NCBI GenBank assembly: GCA_050015275.1
Contig: JBEKBS010000006.1
Span: forward strand, 62,001-126,000
DNA length: 64,000 nucleotides
Source: DATKJS01 sp050015275
GTDB lineage: Bacteria > Acidobacteriota > Aminicenantia > Aminicenantales > Saccharicenantaceae
Reading direction: 5' to 3'
Shown here: positions 53,247 through 61,654 of the stretch, in pieces
How the letters are laid out: each line of letters opens with the position of its first letter
Position numbering within the stretch: position 1 is the stretch's first letter
Translations under genes and position numbers: made by a program
The notes under the pieces: model-generated
What the model was told of the DNA's origin: nothing
Database searches by the model: none
Seen by the model: only the letters and a program-made list of their open reading frames with translations

Positions 53247-54595
53247 AGAAGACGAGAGAACTCTGCGCCGCGGCCGTCATCCTTCTCCTCGCCGCCGGCC
53301 TCTCCCGGGCCGAGGACAAGCTGACCCTCGAGGAGAGCAAGCGGCTGGCCCTCCAGAACAACGTCCGGACGAAGAATAGCGCCCTCGAATCCGAGGCGGC
53401 CCGCGAGACGCGGCGCGAGGCCTTCACCCGCTTCTTCCCGTCCGTCAGCGCCTCGGGCACGGCCTTCGACGCCAGCAAGTCCATGCTCGAGATCACGACG
53501 CCGGGAGGGAACCTGCCCGTCTATGACGGGAACCCCGCCAACCTGCCGACGGCGACCGCGTTCGCCTATTTCCCCGGCGCCACGATGGGGATCCTCGGTT
53601 CCATGAAGTTCGGGCTGGTCAGCGCCGTCCAGCCGGTCTTCGCCGGCGGCCGCATCGTCAACGGCAACCGGCTCGCCGCCCTGGGCGTCGAGGCCAGCGA
53701 CGAGAAGGCCCGGCTCGCCCGCGACGAGGTCCTGCGGACGACCGAGGAGGATTACTGGCGGGTCGTCTCCCTGGACGACAAGTTGCGGACGGTCGAGAAG
53801 TACGAAGCGTTCCTCCGCCGGCTCCTCGGACAGGTCGAGGACGCCTACGACGCCGGCCTGGTCATGAAGAACGACGTCCTCAAGGTCCGGCTCAAGCTGT
53901 CCGAGGTCCTCCTCAACAAGTCCAAGGCCGGGAACGGGAGGGCGCTGGCGGCCATGGCCCTCTGCCAGCACATCGGCATCCCCTACGACCCGGCCGTCGA
54001 GCTCTCCGACCCGCTCGTCGTGGACGGCCCCCCTGACGCCTACCATGTCGACCACCAGGAGGCCCTCAAGGCCCGGCCCGAATTCCGGCTCCTCCAGGCC
54101 TCCGTCCGGGCAGAGGAGCTCAAGACCCGCATGACGCTCGGGGAGTATCTCCCGCAGGCGGGCGTCGGCGTCGCCGGACTGTACATGAAGATGGACTCGG
54201 CCAAGGGAAGGACGAACGGCGTCCTCTTCGGCACCCTGTCCATTCCCCTATCCGGCTGGTGGGGCGGGTCGCACGCCCTGGGCGAGCGGAAGGCCCAGGA
54301 GCAGATCGCCCGGAACATCCTGAAGGACAACGCCGACCTGCTCGTCCTCCAGATGGAGAAAGCCTGGCAGGACCTCACGGACGCCCATCGGCAGGTTCTA
54401 CTGGCCCGGGAGTCCAAGGCCCAGGCCGAGGAGAACCTCAAGGTCAACCAGGACAGCTACGACAACGGCCTCACGAGCGTCTCCGACCTGCTCGAAGCCC
54501 AGGCCCTCCTCCAGCAGGCCAACGACCAGCTGACGGACGCCATGGCCGCCTACCGCGTCGACCTCGTCTCTTACCTGCAAGTCACGGGCAGATAG
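53243..54595 (+). CDS. TolC-like outer membrane efflux protein of the RND operon
   Basis: A 450-residue outer membrane factor with signal peptide (LCAAAVILLLAAGLSRAED). OEP repeats at about 30-230 (LTLEESKRLALQNNVRTKNS) and 245-450 (EALKARPEFRLLQASVRAEE). The C-terminal DSYDNGLTSVSDLLEAQALL is the standard signature. It overlaps the RND gene by four bases and ends the operon; the sequence that follows is a scarred non-coding region. Confidence 0.9.
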   Translation: MKKTRELCAAAVILLLAAGLSRAEDKLTLEESKRLALQNNVRTKNSALESEAARETRREAFTRFFPSVSASGTAFDASKSMLEITTPGGNLPVYDGNPANLPTATAFAYFPGATMGILGSMKFGLVSAVQPVFAGGRIVNGNRLAALGVEASDEKARLARDEVLRTTEEDYWRVVSLDDKLRTVEKYEAFLRRLLGQVEDAYDAGLVMKNDVLKVRLKLSEVLLNKSKAGNGRALAAMALCQHIGIPYDPAVELSDPLVVDGPPDAYHVDHQEALKARPEFRLLQASVRAEELKTRMTLGEYLPQAGVGVAGLYMKMDSAKGRTNGVLFGTLSIPLSGWWGGSHALGERKAQEQIARNILKDNADLLVLQMEKAWQDLTDAHRQVLLARESKAQAEENLKVNQDSYDNGLTSVSDLLEAQALLQQANDQLTDAMAAYRVDLVSYLQVTGR

Positions 54596-54708
54596 CCGCA
54601 AAGAGTTGCGATCGCCGGTGCGTTTGCTGGATATGGGTCGCATCTGGCGCTTGATGCGTTTAGTTTATGAAGCCTGCCACTCATTTAGGATACCCCTCTC
54701 TTATGCCC

Positions 54709-54751
54709 GCAGAAGGCCCCTCTCGCGCCCTCTAGCGCATTTTCTGGGCTT
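54709..54751 (+). repeat. Dispersed repeat family 1, copy A
   Basis: 43 bases matching copy B (42585-42543, minus) at 39 positions; the middle, CCCTCTAGCGCATTT, is identical. It lies next to the tRNA 3'-half relic at 54759. Confidence 0.65.
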
Positions 54752-54758
54752 CTCCAAG

Positions 54759-54826
54759 TGGCTGGGAACGAGTTCGAACCTCCAACCTTTGGATCCGGAA
54801 TCCAACGCTCCATATGCCCTACGAAG
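54759..54826 (-). pseudogene. tRNA 3'-half relic, anticodon CCG (Arg)-like
   Basis: On the minus strand: GAGC, then the anticodon arm TTGGA-TTCCGGA-TCCAA (perfect stem, anticodon CCG), AGGTT as variable loop, GGAGGTTCGAACTC as a degenerate T arm, and an acceptor-like end TTCCCAGCCA with an encoded CCA. The 5' acceptor strand and D-stem partner are absent. This is the part of a tRNA usually carried by integrative elements. Confidence 0.5.
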
Positions 54827-55041
54827 TATCACGCACACGAGAGCAGCCTGTCAGCACGGCACGGACCGTGGGGGATGATGGGTCTGGGATGCAGGCGGAG
54901 GGGTATTGCCATGCTGCGATTGTGCTCAAATTGTGATCAGCAGAGGTCTAAAACGGAGCAAAATTGTACAAAATGGCGACACTCCGGAGTCGGCTGGGAC
55001 ATGGACTAAATCGCTGGTCTCTCGGGTTATAAGGGAGTGCT
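54827..55041. other. Scarred non-coding region inside right island boundary
   Basis: Contains gattgtgctcaaattgtg at about 54919-54936. This resembles gattgtgcacaaattgtg at 36963-36980, next to the left scar, where it follows the integrase stop codon. The string probably marks integrase 3' ends or att-flanking DNA. No gene seen. Confidence 0.4.
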
Positions 55042-55064
55042 CCTGGCCTGACTCGAACAGGCGA
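55042..55064 (-). repeat. Right copy of tRNA T-arm direct repeat (candidate attR scar)
   Basis: Identical to 36833-36855. On the minus strand it follows CATTCCTAATC, an anticodon loop with CCT (Arg), four to five stem bases and a variable loop, and is followed by AGGAGC as acceptor 3' strand. The 5' half of the tRNA is missing and the anticodon stem does not close on its 5' side. Confidence 0.6.
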
Positions 55065-55324
55065 CACATGGATTAGGAATGCACACCGCTGATATTATTC
55101 CGGACATTTAATTGGCTATTTATGAATATCTTACAAGCATAACTGCAGGGGCCGTCGCGGCAAGAGTGTCAACTTTTTGTCGTGTTGTATCCGGGAATTC
55201 CTGATATTTTCGCTGGAGGTTCATAGGCTAAAAAACTCACATTATGCTTGGTCCGTTCTTAAAAAATAAGGTCCCGGACCTAATCCGGGGACAAACTTAG
55301 CGGCCTTCCGTTCTTGTCCCCTGC
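55065..55324. other. Intergenic region without supported gene
   Basis: 260 AT-richer bases between the right scar and the YncE-like gene; nothing recognisable. Confidence 0.3.
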
Positions 55325-56359
55325 CTACTTGCCTACCACGAGGATCGAGAAGGAGTCCGGTACCATCTGACCCCGGCTCCGTCTGCCTGCCGGCGGCGGC
55401 GTCGGCGGTGGAGTGAACTCTGCGGCGATAAGAAAAATCTTATTCGTCTTGGTGTCCAATGTCAGGGTTTTCGCAGTCCGCTGGGTTTGCACGTTCTGTG
55501 TCACAACGAAGCTGGCCGGGCCGTTCTCCTTGATGACGGTCAGCGTGCCATCCCCCTGCGAGCTGAAGGCTTCCATCGTCGCCGGATTGAATACGGCGCC
55601 ATCGACGCCGCTGCCGATCGGCAGGGCGGTGATGATCTTGCCGTCGTTGGCATTGAGGATCACCATCGTAGCGGGGTCATGGCAGGCGGCGAAGAGAATG
55701 TGATTCTTCACGTCGAACGCCAGCCCGCCTGGCCCTCCGCCCTTGCCATTGAGGCCGTAGTGGGCGGTGACCGTGAGCGTCTTCGCGTCGACGACAGCGA
55801 TGTTGTCCTTGTCTTCGATGTCGACGTACAAATGGCCCCGGCCGTCCGTGACGGCCTGTTCCGGCCCGCCGCCCAGGTCGATCGTCCCGGCCACGGAGCC
55901 GTCTTTCGCGTTGATCACCGTCGCATTGGGCGCGCTGTGGCTGAACACGTAGACCCGCTCGTTGAATGGGTCGAACAAGATGCCGTCCGGGTTGCCCTGC
56001 ACGTCGATAGTCTTGATCGTCGCCAGGGTCTTCGTATCCCACATCACGACGGGCTTACTGCTGCAAAAGCCGTGGTTAGATTTGGGGTCGACAGCGACCC
56101 CGCGCGCGTTGGCATTGGGAATTTCGGCAACGGGGTCGAGCGTGTCGAGGTTGAAGACGCTCACCCGGGCGCCGGGACCGGTCCGAGGAATGTATAGCCT
56201 GCGTCCTGCGACGTCCGCATAAACGTAGTCAAATCCGCCTGCGCCGCCAACCTTGGCCGTCTTGATCAACTTGTAAGACTGATTGGTTGGCCCCTGCTGC
56301 GCCCATCCGATCGAAATGAGCATGGCGATAATTGCCGCGCATAGACAGAGCCGTCGCAT
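55325..56359 (-). CDS. Exported YncE-like beta-propeller protein
   Basis: A 344-residue protein with signal peptide (LCLCAAIIAMLISIGWAQQ). Seven-bladed propeller repeats follow: DYVYADVAGRRLYIPRTGPG, VFNLDTLDPVAEIPNANARG, KTIDVQGNPDGILFDPFNER, DGRGHLYVDIEDKDNIAVVD, VILNANDGKIITALPIGSGV. A proline-rich loop (TPPPTPPPAGRRSRG) precedes the last strand FSILVVGK. Such proteins are common in Acidobacteriota; some are cytochrome-like or DNA-binding YncE relatives, but no cofactor motif is seen. AAGGAGA precedes the ATG and a palindrome lies just upstream. Confidence 0.85.
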   Translation of the reverse strand: MRRLCLCAAIIAMLISIGWAQQGPTNQSYKLIKTAKVGGAGGFDYVYADVAGRRLYIPRTGPGARVSVFNLDTLDPVAEIPNANARGVAVDPKSNHGFCSSKPVVMWDTKTLATIKTIDVQGNPDGILFDPFNERVYVFSHSAPNATVINAKDGSVAGTIDLGGGPEQAVTDGRGHLYVDIEDKDNIAVVDAKTLTVTAHYGLNGKGGGPGGLAFDVKNHILFAACHDPATMVILNANDGKIITALPIGSGVDGAVFNPATMEAFSSQGDGTLTVIKENGPASFVVTQNVQTQRTAKTLTLDTKTNKIFLIAAEFTPPPTPPPAGRRSRGQMVPDSFSILVVGK

Positions 56360-56383
56360 CTCGTTTTCTCCTTAATGAAAATT

Positions 56384-56401
56384 TATCCTATGGATAGGAT
56401 A
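56384..56401. promoter_or_regulatory. Palindrome upstream of YncE-like gene
   Basis: TATCCTA (56384-56390), TGGA, TAGGATA (56395-56401): a perfect 7-bp inverted repeat 25 bases before the start codon on the minus strand. Possible operator. Confidence 0.45.
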
Positions 56402-56474
56402 TTCCTTTTTGCATGGCCCGGCAAACCACCGCTTTGGCCGAAGAGCCGTAGTCTCCCCTTTTCGGCCACGAACT

Positions 56475-57788
56475 TCATTTGGGATTATCATAAATTTCTT
56501 TCTTCACGACTGCCAACCTCTTCTCTTCCACCTTAACGGCTTTGACATTGCCCCAGTTCATGGCCAAGTAGACAAGGGGATGGCGAAAGTTCCCCAGGAG
56601 CCGCCGAAGAATAGACAATGGGCTGTAGAACTTTTTCCTTGCGCTTATTTTTCCAACCATCAATTCGTACGGCGACATGTTTCTCGGTTGAAAGACCACG
56701 GTGCTGTGGTCGTAGTATCTCCAGTCGTCGGTGAGCAACCGGCCTTCCTCTTTCATTTTCTGGAAAGTCTTCGTCCCCGGGTACGGCGTTAGAACATTAA
56801 AAGCAACCGTGTGGACCTTGTTTTTGATAAGGAATTTGACAGTATCATTAAAGACCTCTTCGGTGTCTTCGTCAAAACCGAAGATCATCGAGGCATGGGC
56901 GAATATTCCGGCTTTATGCATTTTTTTCAGGGCATTTTCCAATCCTTCGAGAGATTTGGACGACTTCCGCAAGGACTTCATCTGGGCCTCCTTGACACTC
57001 TCGAGGCCGATGAAAAGGCCTTTGCAGCCGCTTTCGGCGGCCAGCTTCAAAAGCTCATCGTCCTTGACGAGGAGCGAAATGGACGACTGTCCGACCCAGG
57101 AAATCTTGAGTGGTTTTAGAGCGGAAAAGAGCTCCTTGGCGTAGCTTGGATCCCCGATGATATTATCGTCAAGAAACATGAAGATTTTTTTGCCCGACTC
57201 TTTGATATCCCTCACCACATTAGCGACAGGCATATGACGGATCTCTTTGCCGTAAAGATCCGTGACGCAGCAGAAATCGCAATGATAAGGACAGCCGCGG
57301 GACGTCATGATAGGCACCAGACCGAAAAGGTGGCGTTTGGTGATTTTGCTGAAATCCTTAGGCACGTAGATCGAAAGGTCGGGCCGTGGATTATGATATA
57401 TTTTCTTCAGACGAGCGTTTTTATAGTCTTCGAGCAATTCGGCCCAGACACCCTCGGCTTCGCCGATCACGACGGAATCACCGTAGGGTGAGGCTTCATC
57501 TGGAAGCAACGTCGGATGCACCCCGCCCAGAACGACCGTTCTCCCTCTTTTTTTAAACTCCCGAGCGAGCCAATAGGCGCGGGGCGCATTGGACGTCATG
57601 AAACTGATTCCGACAAGATCGCATTCCTGCTCGAGATCGATGTCTTCAGCTTCTTCATCGACCATGGTCACCTGGTGCTCTTTGGGTGTCAGCCCCTGGA
57701 GGAGGAACAATGCCAGTTGCGGCATCAACATTTGCTTGTTGGTCTTTTCGTTCGGGTTAACCGACGGGGTAACGAGCAGGATCTTCAT
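56475..57788 (-). CDS. B12-binding-domain radical SAM protein
   Basis: A 437-residue enzyme. The N-terminal cobalamin-binding-like Rossmann domain (ILLVTPSVNPNE, DLVGISFMTSNAPRAYWLAR, TVVLGGVHPTLLPDEA, VVIGEAEGVW) lacks the DxHxxG base. A radical SAM barrel follows, with MTSRGCPYHCDFCCVTDLYG (CX3CX2C, about residues 165-172), FLDDNIIGDPSYAKELFSAL and FIGLESVKEAQMKSLRK. The C-terminal domain (KKFYSPLSILRRLLGNFRHP) resembles BchE/HpnP-type methyltransferase or hopanoid/lipid-modifying relatives. Substrate unknown. Base use is distinctly less GC-rich than in the 1-36 kb part. Confidence 0.88.
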   Translation of the reverse strand: MKILLVTPSVNPNEKTNKQMLMPQLALFLLQGLTPKEHQVTMVDEEAEDIDLEQECDLVGISFMTSNAPRAYWLAREFKKRGRTVVLGGVHPTLLPDEASPYGDSVVIGEAEGVWAELLEDYKNARLKKIYHNPRPDLSIYVPKDFSKITKRHLFGLVPIMTSRGCPYHCDFCCVTDLYGKEIRHMPVANVVRDIKESGKKIFMFLDDNIIGDPSYAKELFSALKPLKISWVGQSSISLLVKDDELLKLAAESGCKGLFIGLESVKEAQMKSLRKSSKSLEGLENALKKMHKAGIFAHASMIFGFDEDTEEVFNDTVKFLIKNKVHTVAFNVLTPYPGTKTFQKMKEEGRLLTDDWRYYDHSTVVFQPRNMSPYELMVGKISARKKFYSPLSILRRLLGNFRHPLVYLAMNWGNVKAVKVEEKRLAVVKKEIYDNPK

Positions 57789-57863
57789 CCGTTTTCTCTA
57801 TTCTATCATGGGAGTGTCAGATATCCTGGGCAAACCGCTTCTTCGCATTTAAAATAGATAAAA

Positions 57864-58448
57864 CTAGCTCGATTTCGATTCAGAGCCCGGGTTGTCTTTT
57901 GGCGGCTCTGTTGCGAGAATCTCTCTAATCGTCGGCTCCCCTTTTAGGTTTGCCTTAGATGAATGGGAACCGTCCAGGCGCGCTTCTAGCCATCCGTCAA
58001 CGGACAGCGTACCCGCCCCGACGATCGCGAGAAAGAGACAGCCCAACCACATACAGAAGTCCGTCCGCGCTTCATGGGCCATACTCCAAAACCCGTAGCG
58101 TTGCAGCTTCGGCAGAGTGAAAACCCAGAATCCATGGCCGAGCAGTATGGGAATCTTGGTCGAAAGGATGGCTACGGAGATGTTGATCAGAAGGACTAGC
58201 GCCGCCGGTCGAGTCAACAGCCCCAGCAAAACCAGAGAGCCCGCCACTATCTCGATCACTCCTACGAACGGTCCCATCACCTCTGGGGCCGGGATGCCTA
58301 TGTGGGCGAAACGTCCTGCGCCAAGTTCGGCGGCAAAGATAAATTTCTGGATTCCCTCCGACAGAAAAACCGCTCCCACGAGGACGCGGATCAAGATCGT
58401 TGCCGCAGTCGCGTGGGACGACAACATGCATCGAATGGAGGCCTTCAT
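57864..58448 (-). CDS. DoxX-family membrane protein
   Basis: A 194-residue protein with four membrane helices: TILIRVLVGAVFLSEGIQKF (DoxX signature), APEVMGPFVGVIEIVAGSLV, LVLLINISVAILSTKIPILL, and FCMWLGCLFLAIVGAGTLSVD. The C-terminal 45 residues are polar and probably cytoplasmic. DoxX relatives are quinol-oxidase or redox-associated membrane proteins; no partner is adjacent. Confidence 0.85.
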   Translation of the reverse strand: MKASIRCMLSSHATAATILIRVLVGAVFLSEGIQKFIFAAELGAGRFAHIGIPAPEVMGPFVGVIEIVAGSLVLLGLLTRPAALVLLINISVAILSTKIPILLGHGFWVFTLPKLQRYGFWSMAHEARTDFCMWLGCLFLAIVGAGTLSVDGWLEARLDGSHSSKANLKGEPTIREILATEPPKDNPGSESKSS

Positions 58449-58679
58449 ACGGATTTACTCCTTTGGGGGTGAATTGCCTTAGATCGTATATGCAGAGGCC
58501 CTTTTCGAAGGCCGCGACACAGTCAGATAAATTTTTCCCAAACGGCATACTCCTTCCGCTTTGACCCTGTTCTCAATATACCCCTATTGGCGAGCCCCGT
58601 TCAACCCGTTCTTCCGCCTCTCAGGCACCTTTGCTAGCCGTTTCGGTCCGAGCTAGGGCCTAGCATGTGCCAGCCTTGG
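58449..58679. other. Intergenic region upstream of DoxX gene
   Basis: No supported gene. It ends at the large palindrome at 58680. Confidence 0.3.
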
Positions 58680-58734
58680 TTTCTTGGGATAAGAAAAGCC
58701 CCGCTGATCAGCGGGGCTTTTTTATCCCAAGAAA
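58680..58734. terminator. Very long bidirectional terminator palindrome
   Basis: A 55-base inverted repeat: TTTCTTGGGATAA, one bulged G, AAAAGCCCCGC, central TGATCA, GCGGGGCTTTT, TTATCCCAAGAAA. About 27 bp pair with a single bulge, and A and T runs flank the GC core on both strands. Confidence 0.8.
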
Positions 58735-58843
58735 GAGCCAGTCTGTCATGTTGCGCCCCGGGGGAGGAGCGGGTCAGAGAGAAGGAACGGGGAGCTGTTG
58801 TGCCCCATAGTTTCATGTGATAGTGTTCGCAGAAGGAGGTCCC

Positions 58844-59608
58844 ATGCAATCATCGCTTATTCGACAGATTCGAATTCTCCAGGTCGCAGTCCTTGCGCTC
58901 TTGGCTATAACCACGGCGCTCTGCATCAACCTTTTCCACCCACTCCTGCCAAAGCAAACATTCAAAGTCATCGATGCCGGCCGCGTCAACATCCGTGAGA
59001 AAGATGGCATTCTCAAAGCCGCGCTCTCGAATTCGGCAGGGTTCAATGAGGCTTATCGTGCGGAGCATGGAGGAGTGGCGTTTTCAGGCTTGATGTTCTA
59101 CAACGAAGAGGGCCAGGAGACCGGGGGCCTCGTCTATCGCGGCAAGGCGATCCCGGGCGGGCAGGATGCAGACGTAACCCTCACCTTTGACCAGTACCGC
59201 CAGGACCAAAACGTCTATCTCCACCATGAGGAGTTCAAAGACGCGCAGGGGCTCCGGATTGACGATGGGCTCACGATAAACGCTCGTCCCGACTGGACAA
59301 AGGTCAAAGACGAATACTCTATCTACGGCCAGTTGGAAAAACTCCCGCCGGAGAAGCGCGATGAACTTCAACTCAAGTCGGCCCAGGCCGGCGAAATCTC
59401 GTTGCGCCGTCTCTTCTTCGGCGTGCAACGAGGGATCAAGGACAATAAACCCTATGATGATACTGGCGTCTTCATTAAGAACAAGTGGGGGCGCAATGCC
59501 ATCAAGCTCTACGTCGACAATGACAATAGACCTCACTTCGAGGTCTTTGACTCCCTGGGGAAGTCGATTCTCTACGAGCTGAGGCTCTCAAAATCGGACT
59601 CCAGATAG
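58844..59608 (+). CDS. Membrane-anchored protein of unknown function
   Basis: A 254-residue protein with one N-terminal membrane helix (ILQVAVLALLAITTALCINL), then an extracytoplasmic domain: VIDAGRVNIREKDGILKAAL, GGVAFSGLMFYNEEGQETGG, VYLHHEEFKDAQGLRIDDG and a C-terminal IKLYVDNDNRPHFEVFDSLG. The beta-rich pattern recurs as single-gene hypothetical proteins in several phyla; no known function. The start at 58844 has AAGGAGG seven bases upstream. The gene is boxed between two strong hairpin terminators (58680 and 59815). Confidence 0.7.
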   Translation: MQSSLIRQIRILQVAVLALLAITTALCINLFHPLLPKQTFKVIDAGRVNIREKDGILKAALSNSAGFNEAYRAEHGGVAFSGLMFYNEEGQETGGLVYRGKAIPGGQDADVTLTFDQYRQDQNVYLHHEEFKDAQGLRIDDGLTINARPDWTKVKDEYSIYGQLEKLPPEKRDELQLKSAQAGEISLRRLFFGVQRGIKDNKPYDDTGVFIKNKWGRNAIKLYVDNDNRPHFEVFDSLGKSILYELRLSKSDSR

Positions 59609-59706
59609 TCTAGGAAAGGAGGTCCTCCGGATTCTTGTCGGCAAAGAATTCAACGGCCCTAGGTCCGTACGTGTAAGCCGCCCCGCCCTTGGATTCTACA
59701 ATTCGT

Positions 59707-59790
59707 CTGCGCCGAGCGCGTCACCGCCAAGTACCCCGTGACGCTGGACCGCCACTTCATCCATCCGAGGCCGGAGCGGAAAGAAGGCTA
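59707..59790 (+). repeat. Dispersed repeat family 2, copy 2 (coding relic)
   Basis: Matches 48096-48178. In frame it reads RVTAKYPVTLDRHFIHPRPE, then RKEG and a TAG stop, followed 24 bases later by a terminator. It appears to be the surviving 3' end of a deleted gene. Confidence 0.5.
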
Positions 59791-59814
59791 GGCCGACCGG
59801 GACCGCCGGACTAC

Positions 59815-59845
59815 AAGCCCCGCCGGTCACGCGGGGCTTTTTTTA
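59815..59845 (+). terminator. Intrinsic terminator
   Basis: AAGCCCCGC, loop of seven, GCGGGGCTT, then a run of T residues. The stem core is the same as in the palindrome at 58680. Confidence 0.8.
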
Positions 59846-59948
59846 TCATCTCTAAAAAACCGGGGTTGGTCCATACTGGCCCCTAGCCCAGCTCGAGAGG
59901 CCAGCAGAGGCACGGAGAGGCAGCGGGAAATGATTGGAGGGGGGCAGG

Positions 59949-61511
59949 TCAATGGAGCAAACCTTTTAGTTCACTGTTTTTTGCCGCTCCGTTGATCACG
60001 GTATCCATACCGAGATTGGAAATGTTCATCCTCGCTTTATCTTCGGCAAATCGAAGTTGAATTTTCTGCTTTGATGGATCTCCGATAATATGAAATTCGA
60101 TAAGAAAAGTATCGTCGCTTATCCAGGACCCCTTGCAGGCGACTTGGTCTCCATCAGGATTCACTCCCATAGAAAATCCCAATCGGTTAATTCTGTAAAT
60201 GCCGTCCAGGCCGACTTGACAGTTCACCATTTCTTTGCCCATCGGAAGCTGCCACGAACATTCATTATTGTTCTTAAAAGAAAGGACAAACGACTTGAAA
60301 TGCAACTTATTGGGCTCGAGAATGTAATTCCTGCCGGAGATTTTTGCCGCTGTCGTTGGCATCGGAGGAATTAGCACGGCTTCTGGATTTTCTAATTTCT
60401 GCAAAAGACCATTCAAGTTTTGGCACGCTTTCGGATTAGGCGGGAGAGGGCCGTTGCCTCTTATGGCCCGAAAGATGTAATTTTCCAGAAATGTCTCCAT
60501 GAAAGACTTATAATTATTGGCGCCATCACGTCCATTGCCTGTCACCACGATAACCAAATTCAAGTCAGGTCTTACAATTATGTACTGACCTCCAAAACCC
60601 CAAGCCATGTAGCTTTTTGCTGGAACCCACCACCAAAAGCCATAGTCAAGCCCCGCTGCCCAACGCAAATCAGAAGGCGCACTAATTTTCTTGGTGGTTG
60701 ATTCCTTCGCCCATTTCTCTGAGATAATTTGTCTTCCCTTCCACAATCCATTATTCAAATAGAGATATCCGAACTTAGCCATGTCCAGCGGAGTCAGGAA
60801 GACGTCGGACCCACCATGATAGTAACCATTATCAGTCTTTGCCCATTGATAGTTATTAATTCCTAACGGCTGAAACAGAAATTTATCGGCAAAGTCCTTC
60901 GTGCTCATTCCACTCGATTTTGTTATTATCGCTGACATCATTTGAGGCAGCATCGTGTTATATTCGAACCTTTTTCCCGGGGCATCTTTCATAGGCAGTT
61001 TTTTCCAATTTTCGAGGTCAAAGGGTGATGGACCAGCAGCTTCCCGCCAATCAATGCCGGCGGTCATGGTCAGTAGGTTTCTTAAAGAAATATCTTTCTT
61101 TTGGGGTTCGTCAACATATTCAGGGAAGAATTCCTTAACAGTCTGTTGAAGATTATTCAGGTATTTTTTCCTGAGAGCGATACCCGTCAAGGCTGACATG
61201 ATGCTTTTTGTTGCAGACTTCACATTGTGCGTTGTCCTTCTATGGTAAGGCGCCCAATATGCTTCAGTGATCACGTATCCATTTCTTATGATCAATAAGC
61301 TATGGAAATCATCCTGAGACGGCTGGATATTCCTGAACGCTTTGAGCAGCATCTCTGAATCGATTCCCTGTTCCTCAGGACTTGCAACCCTCCATTTATC
61401 ATCCGGCCAATAGCGATTTGTTGTTTGTCCGCGGGAGATAGAAGAAAAGCACAATCCAAAGTAAACAGTAAGAAATACAAATCGTAAGCCCGTCTTATTA
61501 GCATTCATCAT
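59949..61511 (-). CDS. Exported serine hydrolase of the beta-lactamase / penicillin-binding fold
   Basis: A 520-residue protein with signal peptide (LRFVFLTVYFGLCFSSISRG). The catalytic SxxK is in HNVKSATKSIMSALTGIALR and the Tyr motif is FEYNTMLPQM (YxN). The third motif appears as AWGFGGQYIIV (HxG replaced by WGFGG, as in many class C-like esterases). An extra C-terminal beta domain follows (about 400-520). The family includes esterases, D-amino peptidases and 6-aminohexanoate hydrolases. Start at the first of two ATGs at 61511; the longer frame to 61628 is not supported. Codon use is clearly AT-richer than in flanking genes, a sign of transfer. Confidence 0.85.
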   Translation of the reverse strand: MMNANKTGLRFVFLTVYFGLCFSSISRGQTTNRYWPDDKWRVASPEEQGIDSEMLLKAFRNIQPSQDDFHSLLIIRNGYVITEAYWAPYHRRTTHNVKSATKSIMSALTGIALRKKYLNNLQQTVKEFFPEYVDEPQKKDISLRNLLTMTAGIDWREAAGPSPFDLENWKKLPMKDAPGKRFEYNTMLPQMMSAIITKSSGMSTKDFADKFLFQPLGINNYQWAKTDNGYYHGGSDVFLTPLDMAKFGYLYLNNGLWKGRQIISEKWAKESTTKKISAPSDLRWAAGLDYGFWWWVPAKSYMAWGFGGQYIIVRPDLNLVIVVTGNGRDGANNYKSFMETFLENYIFRAIRGNGPLPPNPKACQNLNGLLQKLENPEAVLIPPMPTTAAKISGRNYILEPNKLHFKSFVLSFKNNNECSWQLPMGKEMVNCQVGLDGIYRINRLGFSMGVNPDGDQVACKGSWISDDTFLIEFHIIGDPSKQKIQLRFAEDKARMNISNLGMDTVINGAAKNSELKGLLH

Positions 61512-61654
61512 AATATTGATCCCTTGAACTCCTCCATATTTTAAAACGTGCAGATCAGGGCTGGCCGAGAGGCCGTCCGCTGGATTAACTGGTTGGATGC
61601 GAAGCACGTTCACCCAAACAGTACCCAATTTAGATTATCAACGGCGAGTATATC

